Positions 17,410 through 27,579 of a stretch of 64,000 nucleotides of DNA are shown here, in pieces. Within the stretch, counting starts at the first letter, position 1, and each line of letters begins with the position of its first letter. The notes under the pieces are model-generated. The model did no database searches. It was not told the DNA's origin and worked only from the letters and a program-made list of their open reading frames with translations. Both the position numbers and the translations under genes were made by a program. This DNA comes from Pseudohongiella acticola (lineage in GTDB: Bacteria; Pseudomonadota; Gammaproteobacteria; Pseudomonadales; Pseudohongiellaceae): assembly GCF_001758195.1 (NCBI RefSeq), contig NZ_MASR01000001.1:2294001-2358000 (forward strand), in the 5' to 3' direction.

Positions 17410-19686
17410 ATGCTAGATAGATTGCGTGACATCGTTCAGGCGGTGAATTCTGCCCGGGACCTTCAATCCGCGCTCGACGTTATTGTGTCGAGCGTGCGCG
17501 ATGCCATGGCCACGCAGGTCTGCTCGGTGTACCTGCTGGATACTGACATCGGCAGTCATGTGCTGATGGCCTCCGAAGGCCTGCGCAAGGAATCAGTTGG
17601 TCATGTCAGCTTGCAGCTGGACGAAGGTCTGGTGGGTCTGGTGGCCCGCAATGCGGAACCGGTCAACCTGGAAGACGCGCAATCCCACCCAAATTATCAC
17701 TACCTGTTGGAAACCGGTGAAGAAGCCTTCAGTTCCTTTCTGGGCGTGCCCATCATTCACCATCGTAAAGTGTTGGGCGTGCTGGTTGTACAGCACCGGG
17801 AAAAACGATCATTTGATGCCGGTGAAGAAGCCTTTCTGATTACCCTGTCGGCTCAACTGGCCGGCGTTATCGCCGCCGCCGAAGCCACCGGCGCAATTCA
17901 GGGCGTCAGCCCCTCCGGTCAGCGGCGTGCCGACAGCAGTTTTTCGGGTATCTCGGGAGCCTCTGGCGTGGCCATCGGCCATGCCGTGGTGGTATTTCCA
18001 CATGCCGACCTGAGCATCATTCCCAGTCGCCAGATCAGTGACATCGATGCCGAGCTGAGTGCATTTGCCACCGCATTGTCCTCGGTACGTGACGACATAC
18101 GCGCGCTCAGTGAAAGCGTCGGTCAGCAGTTGCGACCGGAAGAGCGCGAACTGTTCGATGTCTATCTTCGCATGCTGGATGACGATGCGCTGGGCCGTGA
18201 GGTCAATGAACTGATCCGCCAGGGTAATTGGGCGCAGGGCTCACTGGCCGATGTCGCCACCGACCACGTCAAATCCTTTGAACAAATGAAAGACCCGTAT
18301 CTGCGCGAACGTGCCGCGGACATCAAGGATCTGTGCAGCCGTGTACTGGCCTACCTGCAGGAAACCGAAAGCACCAAGCAACGCGAGTATCCCGAGAACA
18401 CCATTCTGGTCGGCGAGGAGCTGGCGCCGTCCATGTTGATGGAAGTACCCCGGGAAAAACTGGTAGGCATGATTTCCGTGAAGGGGTCAGGTAACTCTCA
18501 CGTTGCCATTCTGGCGCGCACCATGGGTATTCCGACCGTGATGGGCGTGATTGATCTGCCCTATCGCAAGCTCGACGGTCGGCCACTGATTGTTGATGGC
18601 TACAACGGCACGGTGTTGACCAGTCCATCGGAAGCGACGCTGGCGCGCTACGGCGAAGTGCTGAAGGAAGAAGAACAGTTTGTTCGTGGCCTGGAAGCGC
18701 TGATCGACCTGCCGTGTATCACGCCCGACCATCATCGTGTCAGCCTGTGGGTGAATACCGGTCTGATGACCGATGTGGTGCGATCGCTGGATCATGGTGC
18801 CGAAGGCATCGGGCTGTTCCGAACCGAAGTGCCCTTCCTGCTCAGCGAGCGATTCCCCAGTGAGCGCGAACAGGCCGACATTTATCGTGAACAGTTGCAG
18901 GCGTTCTCGCCCAAGCCAGTGACCATGCGGACCCTGGATATCGGTGGCGACAAATCGCTGCCGTATTTTCCGATTGAAGAAGCCAACCCCTTTCTGGGCT
19001 GGCGCGGGATTCGTGTGACACTTGACCACCCGGAGATTTTTATTGCCCAGACACGGGCGATGATCCGTGCCAGTGAAGGGCTTGATAACCTGCAGATCAT
19101 GTTGCCTATGGTGTCCAACCTGCAGGAAGTCACCAGCGCCATCCAGATTATCAAGCGCGCCCTGCGCGAGCTTCAGGAAGAGGGACTGGACGTCAGCATG
19201 CCACCTATCGGTGTCATGATTGAATTGCCGGCGGCAGTATACCTCACCCGTGCCCTGTGCCAGATTGTTGATTTTGTGTCGGTGGGCAGCAATGACCTGA
19301 CCCAGTACCTGCTGGCGGTCGACCGCAACAATCCCCGGGTGGCAGACCTGTACTCAGCGTTTCATCCGGCGGTGCTGAATGCCTTGCAGCATGTGGTGAC
19401 AGCTGCACATGCCGAAAACCGGCCGGTCAGTATCTGTGGCGAAATGGCCGGAGATCCGGGCGCGGCCGTCCTGTTGATGGCCATGGGCTTTGATACCCTG
19501 TCGATGAACGCCTCTACCCTGCTCAAAGTGAAAGCCGTGATCAGGGCAATGACATTGAGTTCGGCCAAAGCCCTGCTCAACGATGTCATGCAAATGAACG
19601 ATGCCGAAAGTATTCGCAGCTGTGTCGACCTGGCGCTGTACAATGCCGGCGTTGATCGCCTGCTGCGTTCTTCACGAACCAACTGA
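17410..19686 (+). CDS. ptsP: PEP-protein phosphotransferase, nitrogen PTS enzyme I
   Basis: Enzyme I of the nitrogen-related phosphotransferase system. It takes phosphate from PEP and passes it to NPr. 758 residues. An N-terminal GAF sensor domain (about 1-160) distinguishes PtsP from sugar enzyme I. The swivelling phosphohistidine domain has GSGNSHVAILAR with His364. The C-terminal PEP-binding barrel includes EGIGLFRTEVPFL, LDIGGDK, FVSVGSNDLTQY and SICGEMAGDP with the catalytic Cys. The gene lies between rppH and lgt, and the short spacings suggest one operon. Confidence 0.96.
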   Translation: MLDRLRDIVQAVNSARDLQSALDVIVSSVRDAMATQVCSVYLLDTDIGSHVLMASEGLRKESVGHVSLQLDEGLVGLVARNAEPVNLEDAQSHPNYHYLLETGEEAFSSFLGVPIIHHRKVLGVLVVQHREKRSFDAGEEAFLITLSAQLAGVIAAAEATGAIQGVSPSGQRRADSSFSGISGASGVAIGHAVVVFPHADLSIIPSRQISDIDAELSAFATALSSVRDDIRALSESVGQQLRPEERELFDVYLRMLDDDALGREVNELIRQGNWAQGSLADVATDHVKSFEQMKDPYLRERAADIKDLCSRVLAYLQETESTKQREYPENTILVGEELAPSMLMEVPREKLVGMISVKGSGNSHVAILARTMGIPTVMGVIDLPYRKLDGRPLIVDGYNGTVLTSPSEATLARYGEVLKEEEQFVRGLEALIDLPCITPDHHRVSLWVNTGLMTDVVRSLDHGAEGIGLFRTEVPFLLSERFPSEREQADIYREQLQAFSPKPVTMRTLDIGGDKSLPYFPIEEANPFLGWRGIRVTLDHPEIFIAQTRAMIRASEGLDNLQIMLPMVSNLQEVTSAIQIIKRALRELQEEGLDVSMPPIGVMIELPAAVYLTRALCQIVDFVSVGSNDLTQYLLAVDRNNPRVADLYSAFHPAVLNALQHVVTAAHAENRPVSICGEMAGDPGAAVLLMAMGFDTLSMNASTLLKVKAVIRAMTLSSAKALLNDVMQMNDAESIRSCVDLALYNAGVDRLLRSSRTN

Positions 19687-19705
19687 CCCTGCCTGAGGAC
19701 ACTCG

Positions 19706-20518
19706 ATGCTGACTTACCCTGATATTGATCCCGTAGCGTTCTCTCTGGGACCATTGACGGTGCACTGGTACGGTATCATGTACATCGTCGCGTTTACCGG
19801 CGCCTGGTATCTGGCCCGCGTTAGGGCAAGGCGTGCTGCCGCCGGCGGCCCCGGCCATGACAAATTCCGGTTCACGGATGAACAGCTGGCGGACCTGGTA
19901 TTTTATGGTGCCCTGGGTGCCGTGCTGGGTGGTCGTTTCGGGTCGGTCGTGTTCTACAATTTTGACCGCTTCATTTCTGACCCGTTATGGTTGCTTCGCA
20001 TCTGGGAGGGCGGCATGTCCTTCCACGGTGGTTTCCTGGGCGTGATGCTGGCGTTTTATATCTATTCGCGGCGTATCAACAAACACTATTTTGATGTGCT
20101 GGACTTTATTGCCCCGCTGGCGCCCTTCGGCCTTGGTGTTGGTCGTCTAGGCAACTTTATTGGCGGCGAACTCTGGGGCCGCCCGACCGATGTACCCTGG
20201 GGCATGGTGTTCCCGCATGTGGACCAGATGGCGCGTCACGCCTCACAGCTTTACCAGGCAGTGCTGGAAGGCGTGGTGCTGTTCGGCCTGATGTGGTGGT
20301 TCTCGTCCAAACCACGTCCCCGCTACGCCGTTTCCGGGCTGTTTGCAGTCGGTTACGGTGTGCAGCGATTCTTTGTTGAGTTCTATCGCGAGCCCGACTC
20401 CTGGTTGGGTTTTGTTGCGCTGGACTGGCTGACCATGGGGCAGGTTTTGTCAGTGCCCATGATAGTTGCCGGTGCCATATTGCTGGTTATTGCGTACCGA
20501 AATCCAACTAAGGCATGA
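19706..20518 (+). CDS. lgt: Prolipoprotein diacylglyceryl transferase
   Basis: Inner-membrane enzyme that attaches diacylglycerol to the lipobox Cys of prolipoproteins, the first step of lipoprotein maturation. 270 residues with about seven membrane helices. Signature motif GRLGNFIGGELWGR near residue 146, also HWYGIMY near the N-terminus and GGMSFHGGFLG. It follows ptsP by 19 bases. In Pseudomonas the next gene is thyA; here two other genes intervene and thyA is inverted. Confidence 0.95.
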   Translation: MLTYPDIDPVAFSLGPLTVHWYGIMYIVAFTGAWYLARVRARRAAAGGPGHDKFRFTDEQLADLVFYGALGAVLGGRFGSVVFYNFDRFISDPLWLLRIWEGGMSFHGGFLGVMLAFYIYSRRINKHYFDVLDFIAPLAPFGLGVGRLGNFIGGELWGRPTDVPWGMVFPHVDQMARHASQLYQAVLEGVVLFGLMWWFSSKPRPRYAVSGLFAVGYGVQRFFVEFYREPDSWLGFVALDWLTMGQVLSVPMIVAGAILLVIAYRNPTKA

Positions 20519-20561
20519 AACGAGCAGTGTACTAACAGCCTTCATCCAATTCCAGGGAAGC

Positions 20562-20584
20562 AAAAAGCCCCAAAGCAAGAGGGG
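20562..20584 (-). terminator. Probable terminator of the TonB receptor gene
   Basis: On the minus strand CCCC and GGGG form a short stem, reinforced by flanking CCCAAG/CTTTGGG pairing, and are followed by GCTTTTTGC. It lies just after the receptor stop and between convergent genes. Confidence 0.5.
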
Positions 20585-20614
20585 TTCTCACCTTGGGACT
20601 CGATAGCGGGGGTG

Positions 20615-23029
20615 TTACAGACTCAGGTCAAGGCGCAGATAGACGCTGCGGCCGTCTGTGTCATACGGTGCGTTGCGTGAATAGATCAGTCCGCGGTTGG
20701 CCTGGAACTCAGCCTCGTCGGGATACTGGTCGAACACATTCTCGGCGCCCAGGCGAACAGACAGTTGCTGCGTAGCCTGCCAGGTAGCTGAGACATCGGT
20801 GAAGGATTCGGCACCGAACTTCTGGTGAATATCGCCATCGGCGTTAAAAGAAAAGTCAGTCCATGAGCCGTAGTAGCGAACGCGACCCATGAAATCAAAA
20901 TTCCCCACCAGGTAGTTCGCCGACAGATTCAGCGTTTGCTGCGGCAGGTTCTCTTCAAAACGGATTCGGTTGGTTTCATTGTTTTCGAAAGATCCGCCCA
21001 CCACCTCTGTCTGGTTGTAGTTAAACGAGGAAGACAGAGCCAATTGCCCGGCCCCTGCTTCCATGGCATAGCCAACGACCAGGTCAACGCCGCTTGAGCG
21101 TGTGTCGAAATCATTCTGGAAGAAGTTGACCCGGGTGATACCTTCGCCCCCCGGGACGCCCAGTGCAGACAGTTCGGCGCGCTCGGCGTCAGTCAGCGTG
21201 TAACCTGCCGACGTACCAAAACGGTTGTCGACTTCGATGCGATAGACGTCCAGTGAGGAATTGAAGCCGGCATCATTCCGGAAAACGATACCGGCACTGA
21301 TGTTTGTGGACTCTTCTGCATCCAGCGGTTTGATATCCACCCCTGCCCGGTTGGAAACAATGCGTGCCACGTCACCCGTTGGCGAGAAACGGCCGTTTGT
21401 GAAGATATTCAAGGTCACCGTATCCAGGCCCTGCGAGGTACGTTCGCTGAACAGTTGACCTGGCGTCGGAGCCCGGAAGCCATTGGACAGTGTGGCGCGC
21501 ATGGCCAGATTGTCGTTGATGGCATAACGGCCAGTCAGTTTACCCGTGAAGATGCGATCGTCGTGCTCGGAATAATCTTCATAACGGCCTGCAACGCCGA
21601 CAGTAAGGGCATCGTTCAACGGCATCTCAAGATCGACGTAGGCAGAAAGACTGGACTGGCTGGACTCGCCTGCCTGCTCGGGGCTGAAACCCGGGAAACC
21701 ATTTGAGCCTGAAGGCAGTCCGGCGTTGGCGCCTGGCCCGATAGCATAGGACGCTACGTCACCCGTCTGAACCTCATAGGTTTCTTTTCTGCGCTCCAGA
21801 CCAAATGCCAGGTTGCCGATAGCGATTACATAGTTGAAGTCCAGATTCAGGTTCAACTCGCTCTGCTTTAAGGCGCCGATGTCAAATGTCGTCGGGCTTT
21901 GTGGGCCCAGAGACGCATTGATGCTGTTGGCCATGTTGTAATCGATGCGGTTGCTGCCAAGGCCAGCGCTCAGGTCCCAGCTTAGATCAGGATTGATGTC
22001 GCCGCGTATACCCACAGTCAGCGAACGGTCCTCATCTTCCTGGCCAAACTGAGGGGAAAAACCGGCCGGATAAAGGGTGCGCAGGTCGAAGCCAGGGAAG
22101 ACATCAGTGATGTTGAAGGCACTGGTTGAATCCGGGTTACGCCAGTTGAAATCCGACAGACCTTCGCCACTGCCTATGGAGCCGAAGCCATACAATTCCA
22201 GATCTGAACTCAGTGAGTAGGCGCTGTTGAACATGAAGCGCAGACTCTCAGTCTCGGGCTGTCCCCAATTCTGTACCGGGTTGGGTACGACCACATTCGG
22301 GTTCTCTGCCTGAAACTGGATGGCATCTGGGCGTTGGCGGCTGCGTGAGGTTTTTTCGGCGTCGGCATACTCCATGGTGGCAGTCAGGAAGCCCGCGGTA
22401 CCAAGAGGAAGGCCCGACTTCAGTCCGAAACGGGTGTTTTCACCATCACCCTCGCTGTACTCGGAATATTGAACAAAACTTCTGAATTCAGTGCTGTTGT
22501 CCAGAATGATGTTGATCACGCCGGCAATGGCGTCTGAGCCGTACTGGGCGGACGCGCCATCACGCAATACCTCGACACGCCCGATGGCGAACGTGGGAAT
22601 CTGCGCCAGATCGGGTGACTGGGCCCCATTGCCACCAAGCAGGGCCGAGCGGTGACGGCGCTTGCCATTGACCAGTACCAGTGTATGGTCAGGAGAAAGC
22701 GCGCGCAATGTAGCAGGGCGAACAAACACCTGGCCATCGGCCATGGGCAGGCGTTGCACCTTGTAAGATGGAACCAGTTGCGCCATGACATCGGACAGAT
22801 CTTCCGACATTGCGCTGTTGATTTCGCTGGACGACACAACATCAATGGGTGCTGTGGATTCAAAGATCGTTCTTTGCGAGCGCCGTGTGCCCGTCACAAT
22901 GACGCTTTCGATGGCAGGATCACTGACGTCGCGTGATGTGGCAGGCTGTGAGAATGCGACACTGGACTGGGTGAGCAGGATCGCAGCACCCAGGCAGATG
23001 GCCGGCACTGCAGGTTTCTGGTTTGACAT
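20615..23029 (-). CDS. TonB-dependent outer-membrane receptor
   Basis: 804 residues. A signal peptide (to about residue 28) is followed by a plug domain with ESVIVTGTRRSQR near residue 43, VLVNGKRRHRSALLGG and VEVLRDGASAQYGSDAIAGVINIIL. The rest is a 22-strand barrel ending in LRLDLSL, with a C-terminal hydrophobic terminus fit for BAM insertion. It imports an unknown large substrate. It is divergent from a Tat-exported PLP enzyme 181 bases away, which may act on the same substrate. The Tyr/Asn-rich barrel and the IFESTAPIDV plug opening resemble receptors common in marine proteobacteria. Confidence 0.93.
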   Translation of the reverse strand: MSNQKPAVPAICLGAAILLTQSSVAFSQPATSRDVSDPAIESVIVTGTRRSQRTIFESTAPIDVVSSSEINSAMSEDLSDVMAQLVPSYKVQRLPMADGQVFVRPATLRALSPDHTLVLVNGKRRHRSALLGGNGAQSPDLAQIPTFAIGRVEVLRDGASAQYGSDAIAGVINIILDNSTEFRSFVQYSEYSEGDGENTRFGLKSGLPLGTAGFLTATMEYADAEKTSRSRQRPDAIQFQAENPNVVVPNPVQNWGQPETESLRFMFNSAYSLSSDLELYGFGSIGSGEGLSDFNWRNPDSTSAFNITDVFPGFDLRTLYPAGFSPQFGQEDEDRSLTVGIRGDINPDLSWDLSAGLGSNRIDYNMANSINASLGPQSPTTFDIGALKQSELNLNLDFNYVIAIGNLAFGLERRKETYEVQTGDVASYAIGPGANAGLPSGSNGFPGFSPEQAGESSQSSLSAYVDLEMPLNDALTVGVAGRYEDYSEHDDRIFTGKLTGRYAINDNLAMRATLSNGFRAPTPGQLFSERTSQGLDTVTLNIFTNGRFSPTGDVARIVSNRAGVDIKPLDAEESTNISAGIVFRNDAGFNSSLDVYRIEVDNRFGTSAGYTLTDAERAELSALGVPGGEGITRVNFFQNDFDTRSSGVDLVVGYAMEAGAGQLALSSSFNYNQTEVVGGSFENNETNRIRFEENLPQQTLNLSANYLVGNFDFMGRVRYYGSWTDFSFNADGDIHQKFGAESFTDVSATWQATQQLSVRLGAENVFDQYPDEAEFQANRGLIYSRNAPYDTDGRSVYLRLDLSL

Positions 23030-23210
23030 TATTTTACCCCTGTTCTTTGTTATTCAGATAGAAAGTCGTCGCGAGTATAGGAGCAGGCCGTGACATATTC
23101 GTGAAAAATGCTAAGTCAATAAATCTTCATGTTTCTGTCTTATTAGGTGAAATACTACCGTCACACAGATGCGCTAGACTGAATCTCTAATATCCGGAGG
23201 CGTTATTGTC

Positions 23211-24515
23211 ATGAAAAAGACATCAGGAACCTTTACGAGACGACAGGTGCTTGGCGGCCTTGCCGTCGGGGCTGGCAGCTTGGTATTGCCAGGTGTACGA
23301 GCACAACAGTTCATGGGGGGATCTGAGTCGACCGCGAATTCCGACAGGCTTGCTATGGATGAGGCATTCTGGCGTGATGTGGGCAGCCACTATGAACGCG
23401 CTGATGGCATCATCAACCTTGAGCACGGTTATTGGGGAAAGATGGCAAGGCCCGTGCTGGAGCGATATATTGCTGCCACTCAAATGGTAAACAAGCAGTT
23501 GTCTGTCTATGCCCGCAAGCATTACGGGCGTGATATGGCGGAGAGTGTAGAGCGCGTTGCCGGCGCACTGAACGTGTCTGCCGACGAAATCGTATTGACC
23601 CGCAATGCGACCGAATCCATCCAGAACCTGATTCGTCAGTATCAGGGACTCACGGCCGATGACACAGTACTTTTTGCCGATATTGATTACCCCAGTTTTC
23701 AACAGACCATGCAATGGCTTGCTGACACGGAGGGCACAACAGCGGTTGTGGTGAATCTGCCGGGCCGTGCCTCGCAGCAGATGATCTTTGATGCCTACAT
23801 CAGTGCATTTGATGCCAATCCGAACCTCAAGCTAATTCTGCTGACGCACGTCAGCAATCAGCATGGGCTGGTGGTGCCCGTGGCCCGCATTGCTGCGGAG
23901 GCCCGGACACGTGGCATCGACGTCATCTGCGACAATGCGCAATCATGGGGGTTGCTGGACTACACTATGCCAGAGCTTCAGGTCGACTGGGCGGGCTTTA
24001 ATCTGCACAAGTGGATAGGCGCACCCGTGGGTGTGGGCGCTTTGTATATGCGTCGGGGGACTCTGGAGAAAGTACTGCCGTATCCGGGGGAAACGGATCA
24101 CGACAATACGCGCATCGGCGCGCGTGTGCACACCGCCACGTCCAATTTTGCTGCCATTCTGGCGGTGCCCGCAGCGCTTGATTTTCACGAGTCAGTGGGC
24201 GGAGCCAACAAGGAGGCGCGACTGCGCTACCTGCGCGGCTTGTGGACCACCGAGGCGGACACCCTGCCACATATTGAAGTGCTGGGTGGCGCTGATGAAA
24301 CGTCGTGGACGGGCATGGCTTCCTTTCGCCTGCGTGGACAATCCAGTCCGGCTGAGGTCAGGGCACTGCAGCAGCGTCTGGAACAGGAGTATGGCATCTT
24401 TACCGTTGCCCGTTACGAACTCAGCAGTGGTGCCTGCATCCGTGTGACGCCTCAGGTGTTCACAACGCCGGATGAACTGGCGCAACTGGTGGCTGCGCTG
24501 AAGACGTTGCAATAA
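23211..24515 (+). CDS. Tat-exported class V aminotransferase (isopenicillin N epimerase-like)
   Basis: 434 residues. The N-terminus carries a Tat motif, FTRRQVLGG, and a hydrophobic stretch ending LVLPGVRA, so the folded PLP enzyme should reach the periplasm. The fold is class V aminotransferase/cysteine desulfurase-like: NATESIQNLI, CDNAQSWGLLDY with the PLP-binding Asp, and NLHKWIGAPVG with Lys267 as the likely Schiff-base residue. The family includes isopenicillin N epimerase-like proteins of unknown substrate. It is divergent from the TonB receptor. A GGAGG ribosome site supports the start. Confidence 0.83.
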   Translation: MKKTSGTFTRRQVLGGLAVGAGSLVLPGVRAQQFMGGSESTANSDRLAMDEAFWRDVGSHYERADGIINLEHGYWGKMARPVLERYIAATQMVNKQLSVYARKHYGRDMAESVERVAGALNVSADEIVLTRNATESIQNLIRQYQGLTADDTVLFADIDYPSFQQTMQWLADTEGTTAVVVNLPGRASQQMIFDAYISAFDANPNLKLILLTHVSNQHGLVVPVARIAAEARTRGIDVICDNAQSWGLLDYTMPELQVDWAGFNLHKWIGAPVGVGALYMRRGTLEKVLPYPGETDHDNTRIGARVHTATSNFAAILAVPAALDFHESVGGANKEARLRYLRGLWTTEADTLPHIEVLGGADETSWTGMASFRLRGQSSPAEVRALQQRLEQEYGIFTVARYELSSGACIRVTPQVFTTPDELAQLVAALKTLQ

Positions 24516-24603
24516 AGCGGAATAAAGAGTTCACCGTTCTGCAATTGAGTCAGCTTCTGATCGTGGCAGGCACATTGAGCAAATCCGTGTCGGCGTTGAC
24601 GCA

Positions 24604-25437
24604 TTAGATTGCGACCGGCGCCTTGATGTGGGAAGCAGGGTCGTAGCCAACAATCTCAAAATCTTCAAACCGGTAATCATAAATCGATTCAGGTTTCCGG
24701 TTGATTTTCAGTTTCGGCAGTGCTTTTGGTGAGCGTTGCCGTTGTTCCGCGATCTGCTCTTCATGATTAGAGTAGGCATGAAGGTCGCCAATCGAGACAA
24801 CTATCTCAAAGGGTTCGAGATCGCACTGCTGTGCCAGCATATGTGTCAGTAGCGCTAAAGACGCAATGTTGTATGGCAGCCCCAGGAAGCTGTCGCTGCT
24901 CCTGATGTACAGGTGCGCTGACAACCTGTTTTCAGCCACGTAGAACTGGTACAGCAGATGGCATGGAGGCAGGGCCATGCGGCCGTTTCTGGCATTCTCC
25001 TGCGGCGAAATCGTTTCGTCAGGCAGGTATTCCACGTTCCAGCCGTGAAATAAAATTCGCCGGCTGTTTGGGTTATTCTTGAGAGTATCAACAACGTAGT
25101 CGATCTGGTTTATTGTTGAGCCGTCTTTTGTCGGCCAGGCTGTCCATTGTTTACCGTAGACTGGGCCAAGATCACCGTTCTCGGTCGCCCACTCGTCCCA
25201 GATGGAGACGCCATTCTGCTTGAGCCACTGAGTGTTGGTGCTGCCACTCAAAAACCAGATAAGTTCATTTGCAATGCTTTTGAAATGAAGCTTTTTTGTT
25301 GTGAGTAGAGGAAAGCCTTTCTGAAGGTTATGCCTGAATTGTCGGCCAAACACGGAGGTGGTACCGGTGCCCGTTCTATCACCTTTTTTTACACCGTTCT
25401 CTTGGATGTCTCGTAAGAGCTCCAGATACTCTTTCAT
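24604..25437 (-). CDS. thyA: Thymidylate synthase
   Basis: Makes dTMP from dUMP with methylene-tetrahydrofolate. 277 residues (E. coli 264). Catalytic Cys159 is in [11 protein letters not shown]. Folate- and dUMP-binding regions include [33 protein letters not shown] and the [12 protein letters not shown] motif (usual form GDxHIYxNHxEQ). Base composition is clearly lower in GC than its neighbours. The gene is inverted relative to lgt and folA, which flank thyA on one strand in Pseudomonas. Both points suggest replacement of the ancestral gene by a transferred copy. Confidence 0.96.
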   Translation of the reverse strand: MKEYLELLRDIQENGVKKGDRTGTGTTSVFGRQFRHNLQKGFPLLTTKKLHFKSIANELIWFLSGSTNTQWLKQNGVSIWDEWATENGDLGPVYGKQWTAWPTKDGSTINQIDYVVDTLKNNPNSRRILFHGWNVEYLPDETISPQENARNGRMALPPCHLLYQFYVAENRLSAHLYIRSSDSFLGLPYNIASLALLTHMLAQQCDLEPFEIVVSIGDLHAYSNHEEQIAEQRQRSPKALPKLKINRKPESIYDYRFEDFEIVGYDPASHIKAPVAI

Positions 25438-25676
25438 AAGGTAGTTCCCTGGCCATTCTGTTCGACTGATTCAGCTGATATTTGCAGCCCTGTCAGTGTA
25501 CGCTGTTTGCCCCGCCTAGCTCAACGAGTTTGGCACCTGACACGGGCTTCCCAATCAGGCGCTCGACCTGATTAGAACCGACCGGGGAAACAGGGTAGAA
25601 TCCCCTGTGCTCCAACAGGCGACGCTCGACAATGATCTGCAGCGGTCGCCGCTTAATACGAATAACTGGAACGACT

Positions 25677-26177
25677 ATGAGACTGGCATTAATCTGGGCC
25701 ATGGCCCGCAACCGTGTGATTGGCCGTAATAACGCCCTGCCCTGGTATCTGCCCGAGGACCTGCGCTACTTCAAGCAGGTGACCATGGGCAAACCCATCA
25801 TCATGGGGCGAAAAACCTGGGAGTCTATCGGTCGGCCGCTGCCCGGTCGCACCAATATCGTGATCAGCCGGGATCCGGAGTTCAGTGCCGACGGCATCAA
25901 GGTGGTGCAATCGCTGGAGGCCGCGATTACGCTGGCTGAGCATGTCACCACCATAGACGGCGGGGATGAGGCAGTGGTGATGGGTGGTGCGCAGATCTAC
26001 GAAATGGCGCTGCCCATGGCCGACCGACTGTACATGACGCAGGTTCATGCCGATGTCGAGGGTGATGTGCTGTTCCCCGAATTTGAACTGTCGGCATGGC
26101 ATGAGCTGGGCCGTGAAGACTTTTCAGCGTCCGATCCCAATCCCTACGACTACAGTTTTGTGGTGCTGGAGCGCTAG
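25677..26177 (+). CDS. folA: Dihydrofolate reductase
   Basis: Reduces dihydrofolate to tetrahydrofolate with NADPH, regenerating the cofactor consumed by ThyA. 166 residues. N-terminal LIWAMARNRVIGRNNALPWYLPEDLRYFK with the active-site Asp in PEDL, MGRKTWESIGRPLPGR for NADPH binding, and VMGGAQIYE. I placed the start at 25677; the longer reading adds 15 residues with no family match. A TAGAAT hexamer near 25600 could be its -10 box. It converges with argA, with three bases between the stops. Confidence 0.95.
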   Translation: MRLALIWAMARNRVIGRNNALPWYLPEDLRYFKQVTMGKPIIMGRKTWESIGRPLPGRTNIVISRDPEFSADGIKVVQSLEAAITLAEHVTTIDGGDEAVVMGGAQIYEMALPMADRLYMTQVHADVEGDVLFPEFELSAWHELGREDFSASDPNPYDYSFVVLER

Positions 26178-26180
26178 TAT

Positions 26181-27506
26181 TTAACTCAGGATTTTGCGGA
26201 ATGCCTTGGAGTTGCGCTGATAGTTATACATCTCCTGCTTCTTGATAGGCAGGTCAGCAATCTCGATGTGTGTGAACCCACGTTCCATAAACCAGTGTGC
26301 GGTCTGGGTGGTAAGTACAATGACATTGCTCATGCCCTGCTTGCGTGCTTCTTTCTCCAGCGCGCGCATCAGATGATCACCGCGCCCGGTTTCCTGATAA
26401 TCCTTGTGAATGGCGATGCAGGCGATTTCGCCGCTGTCTTCATCCAGCGGATAAATGGCTGCACAGGCGATGATGGTGCCTTCCATTTCGATCACTTTGA
26501 AGTAATCGATTTCCGCCTCCAGCAGTTCGCGTGAACGATGCACCAGCACGCCCGCTGCTTCCAGCGGGGCGATCAATTCCAGAATGCCGCCAACATCTTC
26601 AATGCTGGCCTGCCGCAGCAACTCAAAGTTGTCGCGCGACACCAGCGTGCCGTTGCCGTCACGGGTGAACAGCTCTTCAATGAGGGCGCCGTTGTCGGCA
26701 AAATTGATCAGATGACAACGGTGCACGGTTTTACTACTGGCCTTGATTGCCGCCGCCAGTGACTCGCGCACGCCGTTTTTGGCCTGATCATTGGCGTCGT
26801 CAATACTCTCATGCAGCGCACCAGCGGCCACCGGGCTCAGTGTGCTGACCAGGTTGTTGTTCGCATCCATGACGCCGCGTTGGGGTCCGAACAGAACCAG
26901 TTTATCGGCGTGCATGGCAATCGCGACCTCGGTGGCCACTTCTTCTGCCGACAGGTTAAAGACCTCACCGGTGGGCGAGTAGCCGAGATTGGACAGCAGC
27001 ACAATATTGTTTTTGTCCAGATGTTGCTGAATCGCCGTGGCATTCACTTTCCTGACCACACCGGTCAATGAAAAATCGACACCGTCGATAATGCCCAGCG
27101 GCCTGGCGGTGATGAAATTGCCCCGGCTCACCTTGATATCGGCACCGTGCATCGGCGAGTTGGCCAGGCCCATGGAGAACTGCGCTTCCATATCAATGGA
27201 CATGCCGCCAACCACGTGTTTGATCGCGTGCAGGCATTCGGCATCGGTGACGCGCAGGCCGTTGTGATAGTGCACGGCGAGTCCGGTCTGATCCAGCGCC
27301 TGGCTGATCTGCGGGCGGGCGCCGTGCACCAGCACCAGTTTTACACCCAGGCTGTGCAGCAGCGTGATGTCATGCACTATATTGCTGAAATTATCGTGCG
27401 CGATGGCCTCGCCGGTGAGCAATACCACAAACACCTTTTTGCGATGTGCATTGATGTAACTGGATGAGTGCCTGAACCAGTCGATGTATTGCGTCAGATT
27501 TTCCAT
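26181..27506 (-). CDS. argA: Amino-acid N-acetyltransferase (N-acetylglutamate synthase)
   Basis: First step of arginine synthesis: acetyl-CoA plus glutamate to N-acetylglutamate. 441 residues. An N-terminal amino-acid-kinase-like domain (about 20-285, with KLVLVHGARPQI) carries arginine feedback binding in the family. A C-terminal GNAT acetyltransferase domain (about 295-441) has CIAIHKDYQETGRGDHLM as the acetyl-CoA loop. argE lies 73 bases upstream on the same strand, so the pair may be cotranscribed. Confidence 0.95.
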   Translation of the reverse strand: MENLTQYIDWFRHSSSYINAHRKKVFVVLLTGEAIAHDNFSNIVHDITLLHSLGVKLVLVHGARPQISQALDQTGLAVHYHNGLRVTDAECLHAIKHVVGGMSIDMEAQFSMGLANSPMHGADIKVSRGNFITARPLGIIDGVDFSLTGVVRKVNATAIQQHLDKNNIVLLSNLGYSPTGEVFNLSAEEVATEVAIAMHADKLVLFGPQRGVMDANNNLVSTLSPVAAGALHESIDDANDQAKNGVRESLAAAIKASSKTVHRCHLINFADNGALIEELFTRDGNGTLVSRDNFELLRQASIEDVGGILELIAPLEAAGVLVHRSRELLEAEIDYFKVIEMEGTIIACAAIYPLDEDSGEIACIAIHKDYQETGRGDHLMRALEKEARKQGMSNVIVLTTQTAHWFMERGFTHIEIADLPIKKQEMYNYQRNSKAFRKILS

Positions 27507-27579
27507 GCCGTTATTTCCTGCCGGGCGGTTCCTTGGGTATCAGTGCCTGATTTGGCGAATCAGCGATTGTAACGCGATT

